From Mycobacterium sp. 1245111.1 (lineage in GTDB: Bacteria > Actinomycetota > Actinomycetes > Mycobacteriales > Mycobacteriaceae): a stretch of DNA of 64,000 bases. Below, piece by piece: positions 8,837-17,509 of this stretch. The position numbers were made by a program, and so were the translations under genes. The notes under the pieces were generated by a model. It worked only from the letters and a program-made list of their open reading frames with translations, was not told the DNA's origin and searched no databases. How positions within the stretch are numbered: the stretch's first letter is position 1; every line of letters begins with the position of its first letter. The stretch is taken from the NCBI RefSeq assembly GCF_001673405.1, contig NZ_LZLV01000112.1, positions 124,001-188,000 on the forward strand, in the 5' to 3' direction.

Positions 8837-9409
8837 TTATCTAGGACCGTCAATCTCGTACGTGCCGCGATCGTCGGTGACGAGAACGGCGATGTGACGG
8901 GCAGTGCCATTGACCGTGGCCTCGCAGGTGAAGGTCGTTCCTTGGCGTGCACTGGGATTGCGTCCGCCGTTGCAGCTGACATCAGCGATGGTATTGGCGC
9001 CGTACCCGCTGGCGGGATCCGAAAGGATCTGCAGCACGCCATTTTCGACTTTGGTGACATCTAGCTCGTTGCCACCCGAAATGCCGAGTGGTGCCACATT
9101 ACCGATCAGCATCACCACAGCAATCAAAAGGGCCACGGCAGCCGCGCTGAGGAGTAGCCACGGCACCAACTTCTTGAAATCCCTTCGTGTATCAGGCTGG
9201 CGCCGCTCAACTTGCGATGCCGGGCGGTCCGGACGTTGCAAATACCATGGAATTTCCGGCGGCCGTTGCGGCGGGTTGGTGCTCGGCGGCCGGCTCGCGG
9301 ACGGCGGCGGTGGGCGATCGGCTCGGCGTGGCAACGGTCGAGTGACACCAGTCGGTTCGTCGGGGTTGGGACGGCGCGGATACCCGCCCGGCGGCGGCGG
9401 CCGGTTCAC
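8837..9409 (-). CDS. Proline-rich single-pass membrane protein with DUF4333 domain
   Basis: About 190 residues starting at a GTG that overlaps the stop of the metallopeptidase gene (GTGA, 9406-9409). A GTG at 9427 is the alternative start. The first 80 residues are rich in Pro and Arg and probably cytoplasmic. One membrane helix follows (LVPWLLLSAAAVALLIAVVM). The extracellular part has a Cys pair (VSCNGG and FTCEATVNG) typical of DUF4333 domains common in mycobacteria. The function of DUF4333 is not known to me. Coupling to a secreted zinc peptidase suggests the two work together at the cell envelope. That is inference. Confidence 0.82.
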   Translation of the reverse strand: MNRPPPPGGYPRRPNPDEPTGVTRPLPRRADRPPPPSASRPPSTNPPQRPPEIPWYLQRPDRPASQVERRQPDTRRDFKKLVPWLLLSAAAVALLIAVVMLIGNVAPLGISGGNELDVTKVENGVLQILSDPASGYGANTIADVSCNGGRNPSARQGTTFTCEATVNGTARHIAVLVTDDRGTYEIDGPR

Positions 9410-10896
9410 GGGAAGTTCCCGTAACACTGAGTGGCGTTACCGACCAGACCTGAGCGAAACGCGGTAATCCGTGTGAAGCCCGCTGGCACGCTGTCGCCAT
9501 TGGTGTCGCTGGCGACGAGATGATTTGTGAGCAAACCAGATATCGCCTCGTCGAGGTCACCGGCGTTCAACGTCAGAGTGTTGCCCGAGGGAACCGCGAC
9601 CGGTGTAGCCATGCTGCGCTGGGCGACTCCGGTAAGGCATGCGGTACGTAGCGCCGTTCGTTCGCCGGTCAATGCAACGCCTTGCTGGCGCTGCATGGCC
9701 AGCATGTAACGCGAGGTGACCACAGAAAACGCGGTGTCGTCACCCTGCAGGAGTTGGTGACTCTCGCGGTCTGTGTAGGTGCCAATCGCGCGCAGGCCCG
9801 CTAGGTCGACGTTGATGGTGTTGGTCGACGGACAGTATGACGCCGGCGGGCTCGGCCGTGCGTCGGAGCATTCGAGCTTCCCGCCGATCGTCAAGGTCGG
9901 CGTTTTGTCGGGATGAAAGATCGCTGTGAGCGTCTCCATCAACAGCCCCAAAGACTCTTGGGTGATGGGCATTTCGCCGGCAGGGGAGTCGTCCGATGAA
10001 TAGTTCTGCAGCGCGGGAGGCAGGCCGACGTGGCGCCGCTCTATCTCCTTGTGGTCGATCGCGGCACACACCGCAGGATCGCCGTTGAAGCCCTCTTGAA
10101 ACGCACCTATCCGATCGAGCGCGGTCCCGTGTGCGCCGTGGCCGAATTCGGGCTCGTCCGTGGGGTCACGCAAGGTGATTCCGCCGGCGAGCACATGGTC
10201 GAGTCCATCGGTGGTATTCATCGCGAAGCGGCTGGAGTGGCCCTCGGCGACCCAGTGCAAGTACACCCCGGCGAAGCAGTCGGCCTGCTGCTCTTTTGTC
10301 AGCGTGTGGCTGAGGAAGTGGACGCTGTGCGCTCGGGTCTGCACCGCATGGCCGAGCTCGTGCGCCAGCGTTCCAGCAACGGCGATATCACCGAAGTATT
10401 TGCGCGTCAACGGAATCAGGACGCCACGGTCCCAGGCGATCGAGTCGTCGAGGCGGCAGTACGACGCATTGACCGACTTGTAGCCGTTGCGTCCGCCACA
10501 AGCGCCAACGCTGGACGGGATCCGCGAGTCGTAGGACCTGATTGCCTTAACCGGCTGGTAAGCGCCTGAGAAGTATTGGGGGTAGGTAGCGGTCCAGAAA
10601 TCCTGAATGTCGTCGACGGCCAACAGCGCTAGTCGGTCGTCGTCGCTGTCATCGGTGCCCTCAACGGTGCCCTGGGGCTGTCCGGCGTCAGCTCGCCGGC
10701 CATTGAAGCCGCCCGTCGCGCGCAGACCGCCGACCCGATCCGGGTCGTACAGCATCGACGCCGGTCGGCCCGCCAACACCGTAGGGGAAGAGCATCCAGC
10801 GGTTGCCGGAACAAGACACAGTGCTGCCAGAGCGACGGCAACACCGGTACCGCGGCGCAACCGCCGCCCGGGACCACGGTGCTGGCGGTGCTTCAT
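9406..10896 (-). CDS. Secreted neutral zinc metallopeptidase, probable lipoprotein
   Basis: 496 residues. The N-terminus has an Arg-rich region, a hydrophobic helix (VAVALAALCLVPA) and a lipobox-like ATAGC, so the mature protein should be lipid-anchored at a Cys near residue 34. The zinc site HELGHAVQ lies near residue 178 inside GTLAHELGH, and the downstream KEQQADCFAG supplies the usual third-ligand Glu/Asp region of the YpfJ-like neutral zinc metallopeptidase family. Paired cysteines elsewhere fit an exported fold. It is the first gene of a two-gene unit with the DUF4333 protein. The substrate is unknown. Nothing links it to the surrounding catabolic genes. Confidence 0.88.
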   Translation of the reverse strand: MKHRQHRGPGRRLRRGTGVAVALAALCLVPATAGCSSPTVLAGRPASMLYDPDRVGGLRATGGFNGRRADAGQPQGTVEGTDDSDDDRLALLAVDDIQDFWTATYPQYFSGAYQPVKAIRSYDSRIPSSVGACGGRNGYKSVNASYCRLDDSIAWDRGVLIPLTRKYFGDIAVAGTLAHELGHAVQTRAHSVHFLSHTLTKEQQADCFAGVYLHWVAEGHSSRFAMNTTDGLDHVLAGGITLRDPTDEPEFGHGAHGTALDRIGAFQEGFNGDPAVCAAIDHKEIERRHVGLPPALQNYSSDDSPAGEMPITQESLGLLMETLTAIFHPDKTPTLTIGGKLECSDARPSPPASYCPSTNTINVDLAGLRAIGTYTDRESHQLLQGDDTAFSVVTSRYMLAMQRQQGVALTGERTALRTACLTGVAQRSMATPVAVPSGNTLTLNAGDLDEAISGLLTNHLVASDTNGDSVPAGFTRITAFRSGLVGNATQCYGNFP

Positions 10897-11154
10897 GCGC
10901 TCCCTCCCCAGCGATCACATGCCTCGCGCCGAACATGCTGACCGGCGCGCTCCCCTGCGGGCGACGGTAGTCGAATTGCCAACCGGCCGGTCGAAAAATC
11001 CTGATCGTCAGCTTGGCTCGTCCGGCGGGTTCGGCTGAGTCAGCCGGTGCGCGCCGTCGAAGATCGAATATCTGCGACCCAGGCAGTCACTGAGCGGAGG
11101 CAGACGTGTGTTGTCAATCTTCGCTGCATTTCGACACTAGTGAACAACAACGTA

Positions 11155-11442
11155 CTAGTGACGAGCCCGGCTCCGAACAACGTTGCCGCCGAAGTGAAAC
11201 CCATAACACAGGGTCACGACGATCAATACCGGGCGAAACTGGGGAAGTGCGATTAATACGCCGATCAGGGTTTCGACCGCGCCGTTGATGTAGGTGAATG
11301 TGCGCGGCCGTTCGGGAAAGCCGAGCCGCGTGATCGGCTCAAAGATTCCCGGACGCACGAAGTGCGCGAGGCCGACAGTGATAACGGGCAGCGCCAAGTG
11401 CAGCGGCCGCCGGTCACGGCTAGCGTCCTGCTTATCGGTCAT
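11155..11442 (-). CDS. Small DoxX-like membrane protein
   Basis: 95 residues with two or three hydrophobic helices: LALPVITVGLAHFV, YINGAVETLIGVLIALP and PVLIVVTLCYGFHFGGNVV. The pattern GLAHFVRPGIFEPITRLGFP is typical of DoxX/MauE-like mycobacterial proteins. Its start overlaps the stop of the exporter gene by 4 nt, so it is the last gene of the epoxide-hydrolase/exporter/DoxX operon. Some DoxX proteins interact with redox enzymes in the membrane. No specific role can be assigned here. Confidence 0.7.
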   Translation of the reverse strand: MTDKQDASRDRRPLHLALPVITVGLAHFVRPGIFEPITRLGFPERPRTFTYINGAVETLIGVLIALPQFRPVLIVVTLCYGFHFGGNVVRSRARH

Positions 11443-13094
11443 ACGTTACGAGCGCTTCTAGCTGTGAACCGTCGGACCATCCGCAATTGCCGACCGTCGC
11501 GCCCGGGTCCCCAAATAGCCACGGCGGCAGCGGAAACGAGAACGACGATGCCCAGCATGAAGAGGGACGAATGCATCGCGAGCATGAAAGCTTCTTTGGC
11601 GTGCCTGGACAGATCGTGTCCCTGCGGTCCCAGCCGGTCGGCGACCGCCAGTGCCTGCGCGAGAGAACCAAGAGCGGGTTCCCTGATCGTCGGTGGCAAC
11701 ATCGCGATGTTGGCGATGAGGGTGTGGTTGTATCCGGCGGCCAGGATCGAGCCGGCGAGTGCAATTCCCAGCGCGCCGCCGATCTCCCTTGTCGTGTCAT
11801 TTATCGCGGAGGCCACGCCTTGCTTGCTCAGCGGAACTGCCCCCGTGATGGCAGTGGTCGACGGCGCATTGCAAATACCCATTCCGGTGCTGAGGATCAA
11901 CATCGGCCATGCCAGGTCGAAGTAGTTCGAGTCGACGTCAAGCAGGCGCATGCACAACAGCCCCGCGGCCAGAATCGCGAGACCTGCCGCCACCGAAATA
12001 CGTAACCCGAATCGGGGCAGGTACCACTGCGTGAGCGCAGCGAATACGAGTAGCGGGATCGCCAAGGGGCACAGCGCGATTGCGGTTTGGAGCGCGCTGT
12101 AGCTCATCACAAGTTGTAGGTACTGCATGATCAGGAAGAAGAATCCGAAAATGGCAAAGAACAGCGTTGTCATGCCGATTGATCCGGCGAGCATGTCAGG
12201 TTTGGTGAATACGCGGATGTCGAGCAGTGGATGCGCTCGGCGCAGTTCGACGACACCGAAGACGACGGCGAGCACGATTCCGCCGGCGAGGCAGCCGTAC
12301 ACAGTGGGATTGGTCCAACCACGTAGCGGAGCCTCGATGACGCCGAAGACGAAAACTGCGACCGCTGAACCGATGATCAGGGCGCCGTACCAATCGATGG
12401 GTGTTGCCTCGGGGTCCTTCGACGACGGGATGGTGAGGGCGAACACGAAGAGCAGGGCCGCTGCCGCGACGAACGCCCAGAAGATGGTTCGCCACGGACC
12501 GTACTGGGTGAGTATCGCTGTACCCATGAAGCCGACAATCGCACTCGACGCGCAGACGCCGGCCCAGATGCCAATTGCCTTGTTACGCTCCTCTTTCGGA
12601 TAGGCTGCGGTCAACAACGAGAGGGTGGCGGGCAGGATCGCTGCCGCGCCGACTCCGGTGGCACCCCGGGCGATGATCAGCGACGTGGGGCTGGCGACGT
12701 AGATCGGCACCAACGATGCCGAGGCGAAGATGACGAGTCCGACAAGGAATGTGGTGCGCCTCCCGTATCGATCGCCCAGGGCGCCGGAAGGCAGCAGCAG
12801 GCACGCCATCACCAGCGTGTAGCCGTCGACTATCCACGTCAGTTGTGTTTGTGTCGCGAGGGTTTCCCTTGCGATGGCGCCCAACGCGGCGTTCAGAGCC
12901 ACCATCGAAGAGATGACCAGAAGCACACCCATGGAGCAGACGATGAGAAGCCAAATCCTGGAACGCCCCGTCAGTACATAGGCATTGGTGCTCTCCGGAA
13001 CAACGCGTGTCGAGGGTAGTTTTTCGTCAGTCTCATCCGTCGTCGCGTCAATGTTCGTAGCTATCTGGCCTAGTACGTGTCGCGCATCGGTCAT
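11439..13094 (-). CDS. MFS multidrug exporter, DHA2 (14-TM) family
   Basis: 551 residues from the ATG at 13094, which overlaps the stop of the preceding gene (ATGA). A longer frame reaches 13181 but lies inside that gene. After about 45 cytoplasmic residues there are roughly 14 hydrophobic segments. Motif A appears as GALGDRYGRRTT and the DHA2-type first helices are followed by VDGYTLVMACLLLPSG. Such proton antiporters expel toxic hydrophobic compounds. Coupling to an epoxide hydrolase-family gene and a divergent TetR suggests a substrate-induced detoxification unit. The exported compound is not known. Confidence 0.9.
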   Translation of the reverse strand: MTDARHVLGQIATNIDATTDETDEKLPSTRVVPESTNAYVLTGRSRIWLLIVCSMGVLLVISSMVALNAALGAIARETLATQTQLTWIVDGYTLVMACLLLPSGALGDRYGRRTTFLVGLVIFASASLVPIYVASPTSLIIARGATGVGAAAILPATLSLLTAAYPKEERNKAIGIWAGVCASSAIVGFMGTAILTQYGPWRTIFWAFVAAAALLFVFALTIPSSKDPEATPIDWYGALIIGSAVAVFVFGVIEAPLRGWTNPTVYGCLAGGIVLAVVFGVVELRRAHPLLDIRVFTKPDMLAGSIGMTTLFFAIFGFFFLIMQYLQLVMSYSALQTAIALCPLAIPLLVFAALTQWYLPRFGLRISVAAGLAILAAGLLCMRLLDVDSNYFDLAWPMLILSTGMGICNAPSTTAITGAVPLSKQGVASAINDTTREIGGALGIALAGSILAAGYNHTLIANIAMLPPTIREPALGSLAQALAVADRLGPQGHDLSRHAKEAFMLAMHSSLFMLGIVVLVSAAAVAIWGPGRDGRQLRMVRRFTARSARNV

Positions 13095-13510
13095 GTGGCT
13101 GACGCGACTGGGATAAGCGCGCTGATGTCTTCGCCCTGGAGCAGTTTGACCGTGAGGTTGAGATCGAAATAGTCCGTCCACCGGGTGATTTTGCCGTCAT
13201 CGCCGACGACGAAGGTCCCCATTACCGGAATGGCCGGCTTGTCCCCGGCAGGGGTCTGGATGTAGTCGAGACGTTCGGTCAGCACGATTGAACCGTCGTT
13301 GGCGATGTTGACGATCTCGAATGCGTAGGCGTCTGGGAACATCGAGAACTGCGCGCCTAAGTTGTCCACGATGGCATCGACGCCGGTAAACGCTGGCATA
13401 CCCACGTTCTGATACACCGCGTTGTCGGCGAGAAACGGGCGTAGCGCGTCGGGATCTCGACGCTCCATGAGGGCACAAAACTTTCGGACCACGTCGACGG
13501 GATCGGACAC
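13091..13510 (-). CDS. Limonene-1,2-epoxide hydrolase (LEH) family enzyme
   Basis: 139 residues with an NTF2/SnoaL-like fold. By eye it carries the LEH catalytic triad: Arg80 and Asp82 in LTERLDYI and Asp113 in RWTDYFDL. The spacing of 2 and 31 residues equals that of Arg99, Asp101 and Asp132 in Rhodococcus LEH as I recall it. LEH enzymes open epoxides in one step with an activated water and act on terpene or lipid epoxides. The gene leads the exporter operon and faces a TetR across a perfect palindrome. A generic SnoaL-like protein is the alternative, but the triad spacing argues for LEH. Confidence 0.75.
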   Translation of the reverse strand: MSDPVDVVRKFCALMERRDPDALRPFLADNAVYQNVGMPAFTGVDAIVDNLGAQFSMFPDAYAFEIVNIANDGSIVLTERLDYIQTPAGDKPAIPVMGTFVVGDDGKITRWTDYFDLNLTVKLLQGEDISALIPVASAT

Positions 13511-13570
13511 GGTGAAACCTCCGGCTCGAGATTGCTCAATGGTGCATGCCTCATGTATGTGACCTGCCGA

Positions 13571-13587
13571 CTGTATGTCACATACAG
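13571..13587. promoter_or_regulatory. Perfect 17-bp palindrome CTGTATGTCACATACAG, TetR operator
   Basis: CTGTATGT and ACATACAG flank a single central C. It lies between the divergent LEH/exporter operon and the TetR gene. A second half-site, ATGTATGTGAC, is 15-20 nt away at about 13553-13563. A short palindrome in the shared promoter region is the expected operator of the adjacent TetR repressor. Confidence 0.7.
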
Positions 13588-13610
13588 GTTGTATGCAATA
13601 CGCTGTGACG

Positions 13611-14237
13611 ATGGTGCGAGGGCACGAGAAGTTCGATACGAAGGCTCGCCGTGCCGCGCAAGCAGAGGCAACCCGCGGCGCGCTCGTCCGCGCAGCGCGG
13701 CGGCTGTTTGTCGAGAAGGGTTATCACCAGACCGGCACCGAGGAAGTTGTCGCGCAGGCCGATGTCGGCACGCGGGGCGCGCTGTACCACCACTTCGCGG
13801 ACAAGCAAGCGCTTTTCGAGGCGGTATTCATAGCGGTCGAAGAGAGCCTTGTCATGGAGGCCGCGAAGAATCTCGCCGATCCAGCGGAGGGTGCTTTTAA
13901 TCAATTGCGGCAGGGCCTGATTGGATTCCTTGACGCATCATTGACGCCCGAAGTCCAACGGATTCTTCTCATCGACGGACCGGCGGTCTTGGGGTGGTCG
14001 AGATGGCGCGAGTTAGAAAGCCGCTACGGATTGGGAGGTATTCGAGCCATGCTCGAACGCGCCGCTGAAGAGGGCGACCTTGCGGCGGACCAGCCGGTTG
14101 CGGTGCTCGCGCATGTGCTTCTCGCTGCAGCGGAGGAAGCAGCGATGTTCATCGCCAATGCACCCGATCAGCAGGTCGCGCGAAACGAAAGCGTGTACGC
14201 GCTCAATGCTTTGCTGGACGGACTCCGGTCTCGCTAG
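13611..14237 (+). CDS. TetR-family regulator of the LEH/exporter operon
   Basis: 208 residues from the ATG at 13611. Upstream starts at 13575 or 13593 are in frame, but 13575 lies inside the palindrome. The HTH reads TGTEEVVAQADVGTRGALYHHF, then ADKQALFEAVF, a textbook TetR DNA-binding domain. The C-terminal ligand domain (ILLIDGPAVLGW motif near residue 125) matches a common exporter-associated TetR subgroup. It is divergent from the epoxide hydrolase-family gene and probably represses both units through the 17-bp palindrome. The ligand is unknown. Confidence 0.87.
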   Translation: MVRGHEKFDTKARRAAQAEATRGALVRAARRLFVEKGYHQTGTEEVVAQADVGTRGALYHHFADKQALFEAVFIAVEESLVMEAAKNLADPAEGAFNQLRQGLIGFLDASLTPEVQRILLIDGPAVLGWSRWRELESRYGLGGIRAMLERAAEEGDLAADQPVAVLAHVLLAAAEEAAMFIANAPDQQVARNESVYALNALLDGLRSR

Positions 14238-14291
14238 CGCCACGGCGCAATCGCGCCTACGAGTTTTGAGATACGTGGCAAGCATTTTTAT

Positions 14292-15632
14292 TCACTGGTC
14301 ACGGTTAGCGATACCCCGCAGGGTGGTGTCTCGAGCCAGCAGAAGCGAATTTCGGGTGCCGATGTGTTTCAGAATGTTCTCTGGAATCCACTGTTCGCCG
14401 ATGATGCAGCGAGCCAGTTGTTCCGTTGCTGCGCTCTCGGTCCGTATCTCGCCTGCCCGAACACCTTTGGCGAGAAGTGATTTCATTTGCCGAATGCGGG
14501 TGGCGAACGACCACGCCGGAGTGGACGTATCGGGAGGTGTTTGGCGCAGCCACGCCAACTGAATTCGGAATTCGTCCGGAAATTGGTCGAGCGCATTGAT
14601 GTTCAGCCAGCTCAGCGCGTCGAGCTTCTCAATGGTCGTCGAATCCGAACGGACAATATCCGCCCAAGCACCACCAACCTTGCGTCCGAACTCGAGCATG
14701 ATCGACATCAGCAGCTCATCTTTGGAGCCGACCACCCGGTACACCGTCCCGGTGCACACCCCCGAGGCTGCGGCGATGTCGCGCACCGTCGTCATTTCGT
14801 ACCCACGCCGACCGAATTCGGCGCGCGCGACCGCCCGCAAATGAGCGGCCTTGAGATCGGTCGCGTCTTCCGTGTCCACCCAACTGTCGATGACCTCCTC
14901 GGCCACCGCGAATGCTTCGGACTTGTCGAGGTCGGCGTCCGTAGGTGAATTGACCGCGAGGCCTTCTAACAGGATCCGGCATTTCAGTTTGGCCACTTCG
15001 TCGACGGAGGCATTGTGTCGGACGGGATCGAGACCAGCATGCAACATGCTCTGGCAGATACGGTCGGCCAAGGTGGGCAAATCGGAGTCGACTCGGATAT
15101 ACCCGCTCCATCGGCCAGCGCGGAGCGCTTGCAGCATCGCGGCCTGGATCTTGGCCGGCGGACGCTTTGCCAATTGGACAAGCTCGGGATCGTTGCTGGG
15201 ACCTTCGTAGAACGACATCTGAAGTGCGGCACGGTGTTCCACAGCGCAGCGCGCGATTTCGCACGCGAGTGCTTCGATCTGATCGGCCACTGGACGACGG
15301 TCGGGTTCGTCGACGCGTGCGAGGGCAGCGTCCCCGATACGATCCAGATCAGCGTGATAGCGCCGAATAAGCTCGACGAAGATGGCCTCTTTAGACTCGA
15401 AGTGGTGATACAGACTGCCGGCCAGAATGCCCGCGGCGTCAGCGATCTGTTGCACGGACGTCCGTAAGCCCGTCGCGGCGACAACGGCGCTTGCCGATCT
15501 CAAGATTTCGGTGCGGCGGGTGTCGTCAACCGACCGTTGGTCCGACACTGCGACGAGCTTGCCATTGCGACGACTTTTATTGCTCCCCGCAGGCCGGCTC
15601 TGGACGGAACTTCGCTTCGCGCCGTCGGCCAT
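14292..15632 (-). CDS. Tandem double-TetR regulator (two HTH domains in one chain)
   Basis: 446 residues from the ATG at 15632, which has GAGGAGGG upstream. A longer frame starts at 15662 without such a site. Two full TetR units lie in one chain. HTH 1 is near residues 58-82 (SVQQIADAAGILAGSLYHHF). HTH 2 is near 281-305 (TTVRDIAAASGVCTGTVYRVV). Each is followed by its own helical domain. A single-chain dimer of this type may bind an asymmetric or unusually spaced operator. An inverted repeat, TAGATA-N7-TATCTA, lies 42 nt upstream and is a likely autoregulatory site. The neighbouring amidohydrolase and VWA-MoxR cluster are candidate targets by position. Confidence 0.88.
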   Translation of the reverse strand: MADGAKRSSVQSRPAGSNKSRRNGKLVAVSDQRSVDDTRRTEILRSASAVVAATGLRTSVQQIADAAGILAGSLYHHFESKEAIFVELIRRYHADLDRIGDAALARVDEPDRRPVADQIEALACEIARCAVEHRAALQMSFYEGPSNDPELVQLAKRPPAKIQAAMLQALRAGRWSGYIRVDSDLPTLADRICQSMLHAGLDPVRHNASVDEVAKLKCRILLEGLAVNSPTDADLDKSEAFAVAEEVIDSWVDTEDATDLKAAHLRAVARAEFGRRGYEMTTVRDIAAASGVCTGTVYRVVGSKDELLMSIMLEFGRKVGGAWADIVRSDSTTIEKLDALSWLNINALDQFPDEFRIQLAWLRQTPPDTSTPAWSFATRIRQMKSLLAKGVRAGEIRTESAATEQLARCIIGEQWIPENILKHIGTRNSLLLARDTTLRGIANRDQ

Positions 15633-15673
15633 GGCCAAGCCCTCCTCTGCCAGTCGTCGCACTGGTGCACACC

Positions 15674-15692
15674 TAGATATGGATTCTATCTA
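15674..15692. promoter_or_regulatory. TAGATA-N7-TATCTA inverted repeat upstream of the double TetR
   Basis: The sequence TAGATATGGATTCTATCTA has 6-bp perfect arms. It lies 42-60 nt upstream of the double-TetR start and just after the amidohydrolase stop region. On the minus strand it contains TAGAAT, a possible -10, so binding here would block transcription of the regulator. Role inferred from position. Confidence 0.5.
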
Positions 15693-15775
15693 ACGGAAAC
15701 CGGGCTGCGACGATGTTGCGATGCGAGGGCCGGTTGCGGTGCTGAGCGGTTCGTCGAGATCCACCGCGGCCTACC

Positions 15776-17056
15776 CTAAGTCGCCAGTTTCGACGCCAAG
15801 TCGAGCACCGAGACGGTGTCTGTGCCCACTTTCTTCAATCGCTCTGACGATCGGAAGCCGAGATCGACATCGGTCGCCTGAGCACGCAACGCCCCAACGG
15901 TCAGCTGCTCTTTGGGAATGTGTTTGAACATGTCGAAGTCGTAGAGGCGCAGGGCGTTCTCGTGGGTGATCTTGTCGATATCGTGATCAGGGAGACCGTC
16001 GAGGTAGATATCGAGAGTTTCCGGCGCCAGCGGCCAAGTGGAGTCCGAGTGCGGGTAGTCGCACTCCCACGTCACCATGTCGATGTTCAGTTTGTCGCGG
16101 TTGGCGATCCCGAACTCGTCGTCGATGAAGCACAGCGCGACTCGCTCCAGGAACACTTGGCTGGGCGTCTTGTCGCCGAAGTTCTGATGGGTCCACGCGC
16201 GATGCATTTTGTAGACACGGTCCACACGCTCTAAAAAGTAAGGCACCCAACCGATTCCGCCCTCCGACAGTGCGAATCGCAGATCGGGGAACTTACGCAA
16301 CATCGGCGACCAGACAAGATCCGCCGCTGCTTGCACGATGCTCATCGGCTGCAAAGTGATCATGGTGTCCACGGGTGCATCGACCGATGTGATCACGACA
16401 CTCGAGGACGAACCGATGTGCAGGTTGACGATGGTGTTCTCGTCACTGCAGGCCTGCCAGAAAGGATCCCAGTGTGGGTCGTGCAGAGAGGGGTACTCGA
16501 TCTTGGTGGGGTTCTCCGAAAAAGAGACGGCATGACAGCCCTTCTTCGCGACGCGGCGCACTTCCTCGGCCATCAGCTGCGGATCCCAGATCGGCGGCAG
16601 TGCTTGAGGAATCATTCTGCCTGGGTACGCACCGCACCATTCGTCGATATGCCAATCGTTGTAGGCACGCAACACCGCGAGTCCGAGGTCCTTGTCCTTA
16701 GCGCGGGCGAAGTACTGTCCGCAGAACTGAGGGAACGAGGGGAAATTCAGCGCCGCCGCCACGCCGTTTGCGTTCATATCGCGGATGCGCTCGTCGATGT
16801 TGTAGCACCCCTCGCGGATTTCGGACAATCTCGTAGGTTCGGCGCCGTACTCGTCTGGCGGACGTCCGGCGACCGCGTTAAGGCCCACATTGGTCGCCTC
16901 CGCACCCTCGAAGACCCACGCATCGGTGCCGTCCTTGCGCTGAATCAGCTTGGGCACGGCGTCCTTGTACTTGGCTGGAATGTGGTTGTCGAACAGGCCG
17001 GGCGGTTCGACCATGTGGTCGTCCACCGAGACCAGGACCATGTCATCCATCTTCAT
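15776..17056 (-). CDS. Amidohydrolase-family (TIM-barrel metal-dependent hydrolase)
   Basis: 426 residues from the ATG at 17056, preceded by GAAAGGAAG. A longer frame to 17146 lacks such a site. It fits amidohydrolase-2 proteins (ACMSD/gamma-resorcylate decarboxylase type): SVDDHMVEPP at the N-terminus, NLHIGSSSS near residue 215 and WECDYPHSDSTWP near 325 carry likely metal or catalytic residues. Members hydrolyse or decarboxylate cyclic or aromatic acids, and actinomycete homologues are often found in P450-rich and monooxygenase clusters. It is divergent from the VWA-MoxR operon. A second member lies at 46696. Substrate unknown. Confidence 0.85.
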   Translation of the reverse strand: MKMDDMVLVSVDDHMVEPPGLFDNHIPAKYKDAVPKLIQRKDGTDAWVFEGAEATNVGLNAVAGRPPDEYGAEPTRLSEIREGCYNIDERIRDMNANGVAAALNFPSFPQFCGQYFARAKDKDLGLAVLRAYNDWHIDEWCGAYPGRMIPQALPPIWDPQLMAEEVRRVAKKGCHAVSFSENPTKIEYPSLHDPHWDPFWQACSDENTIVNLHIGSSSSVVITSVDAPVDTMITLQPMSIVQAAADLVWSPMLRKFPDLRFALSEGGIGWVPYFLERVDRVYKMHRAWTHQNFGDKTPSQVFLERVALCFIDDEFGIANRDKLNIDMVTWECDYPHSDSTWPLAPETLDIYLDGLPDHDIDKITHENALRLYDFDMFKHIPKEQLTVGALRAQATDVDLGFRSSERLKKVGTDTVSVLDLASKLAT

Positions 17057-17176
17057 TGAGTACTTCCTTTCAGCTTCGATGGCACGGTGGGTAAGACATC
17101 GCCGATGTCGACGTTGCACTCGCGCCGGAGCAGTCCGCACCGCCAACTGCTGGCGCCGCTGTTTTCACTGACCCAG

Positions 17177-17416
17177 CTAAGCGGTCACTCGCTCTTCGCG
17201 GCGCTGCATGGCCGCCAGCATGATGTTGTTACCGCCAAATACGTTGGAAGGGTGGGTGACTCGTCGAGCACGCTCAGAGGGTGCGTCGTGAACGAAGTCG
17301 TTGATCACGGCTACCACCTTTCTGCCTTCGTCGCGAGACATAGAAACTGCGCCCACGCCGTCGGCGGCGACGTATTCAGGGGGTACGACAAATTCACGCT
17401 GTCCGAACGCCCTCAT
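17177..17416 (-). CDS. Possible small hypothetical protein
   Basis: 79 residues on the same strand as, and 120 nt upstream of, the amidohydrolase. The C-terminal part (EGRKVVAVINDFVHDAPSE, then SNVFGGNNIMLAAMQRREE) looks protein-like rather than like a shadow frame, but I recognise no family. There is no clear ribosome site for the ATG at 17416. An internal ATG at 17341 is an alternative. It may be a leader gene of the amidohydrolase unit or not a gene. Confidence 0.3.
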   Translation of the reverse strand: MRAFGQREFVVPPEYVAADGVGAVSMSRDEGRKVVAVINDFVHDAPSERARRVTHPSNVFGGNNIMLAAMQRREERVTA

Positions 17417-17432
17417 CTGGCATGGCGGTTGA

Positions 17433-17475
17433 TTGACTCCAACGAAATCGGACTCTACGGTGAAACAAGTATTAG
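17433..17475 (+). promoter_or_regulatory. Promoter of VWA-MoxR operon 1 with CAAGTATTAG element
   Basis: A -35 TTGACT (17433-17438), 17-nt spacer and -10 TACGGT (17456-17461) are followed after 4 nt by CAAGTATTAG (17466-17475). The VWA start at 17510 lies 34 nt beyond, with GAGGAG at 17496-17501. The same CAARTATTWG element sits just after the -10 of the promoters at 20206 and 29305, which points to one shared repressor. Promoter strength and the binding protein are inferred. Confidence 0.6.
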
Positions 17476-17509
17476 GTCAATGACGACAATGCGGTGAGGA
17501 GACTGTCCG

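Noticed and set aside
8531..9064. 177-residue plus-strand open frame
   Set aside because: Its second half is antisense to the DUF4333 gene and the first half shows no domain or ribosome site. Only palindromes are supported here.
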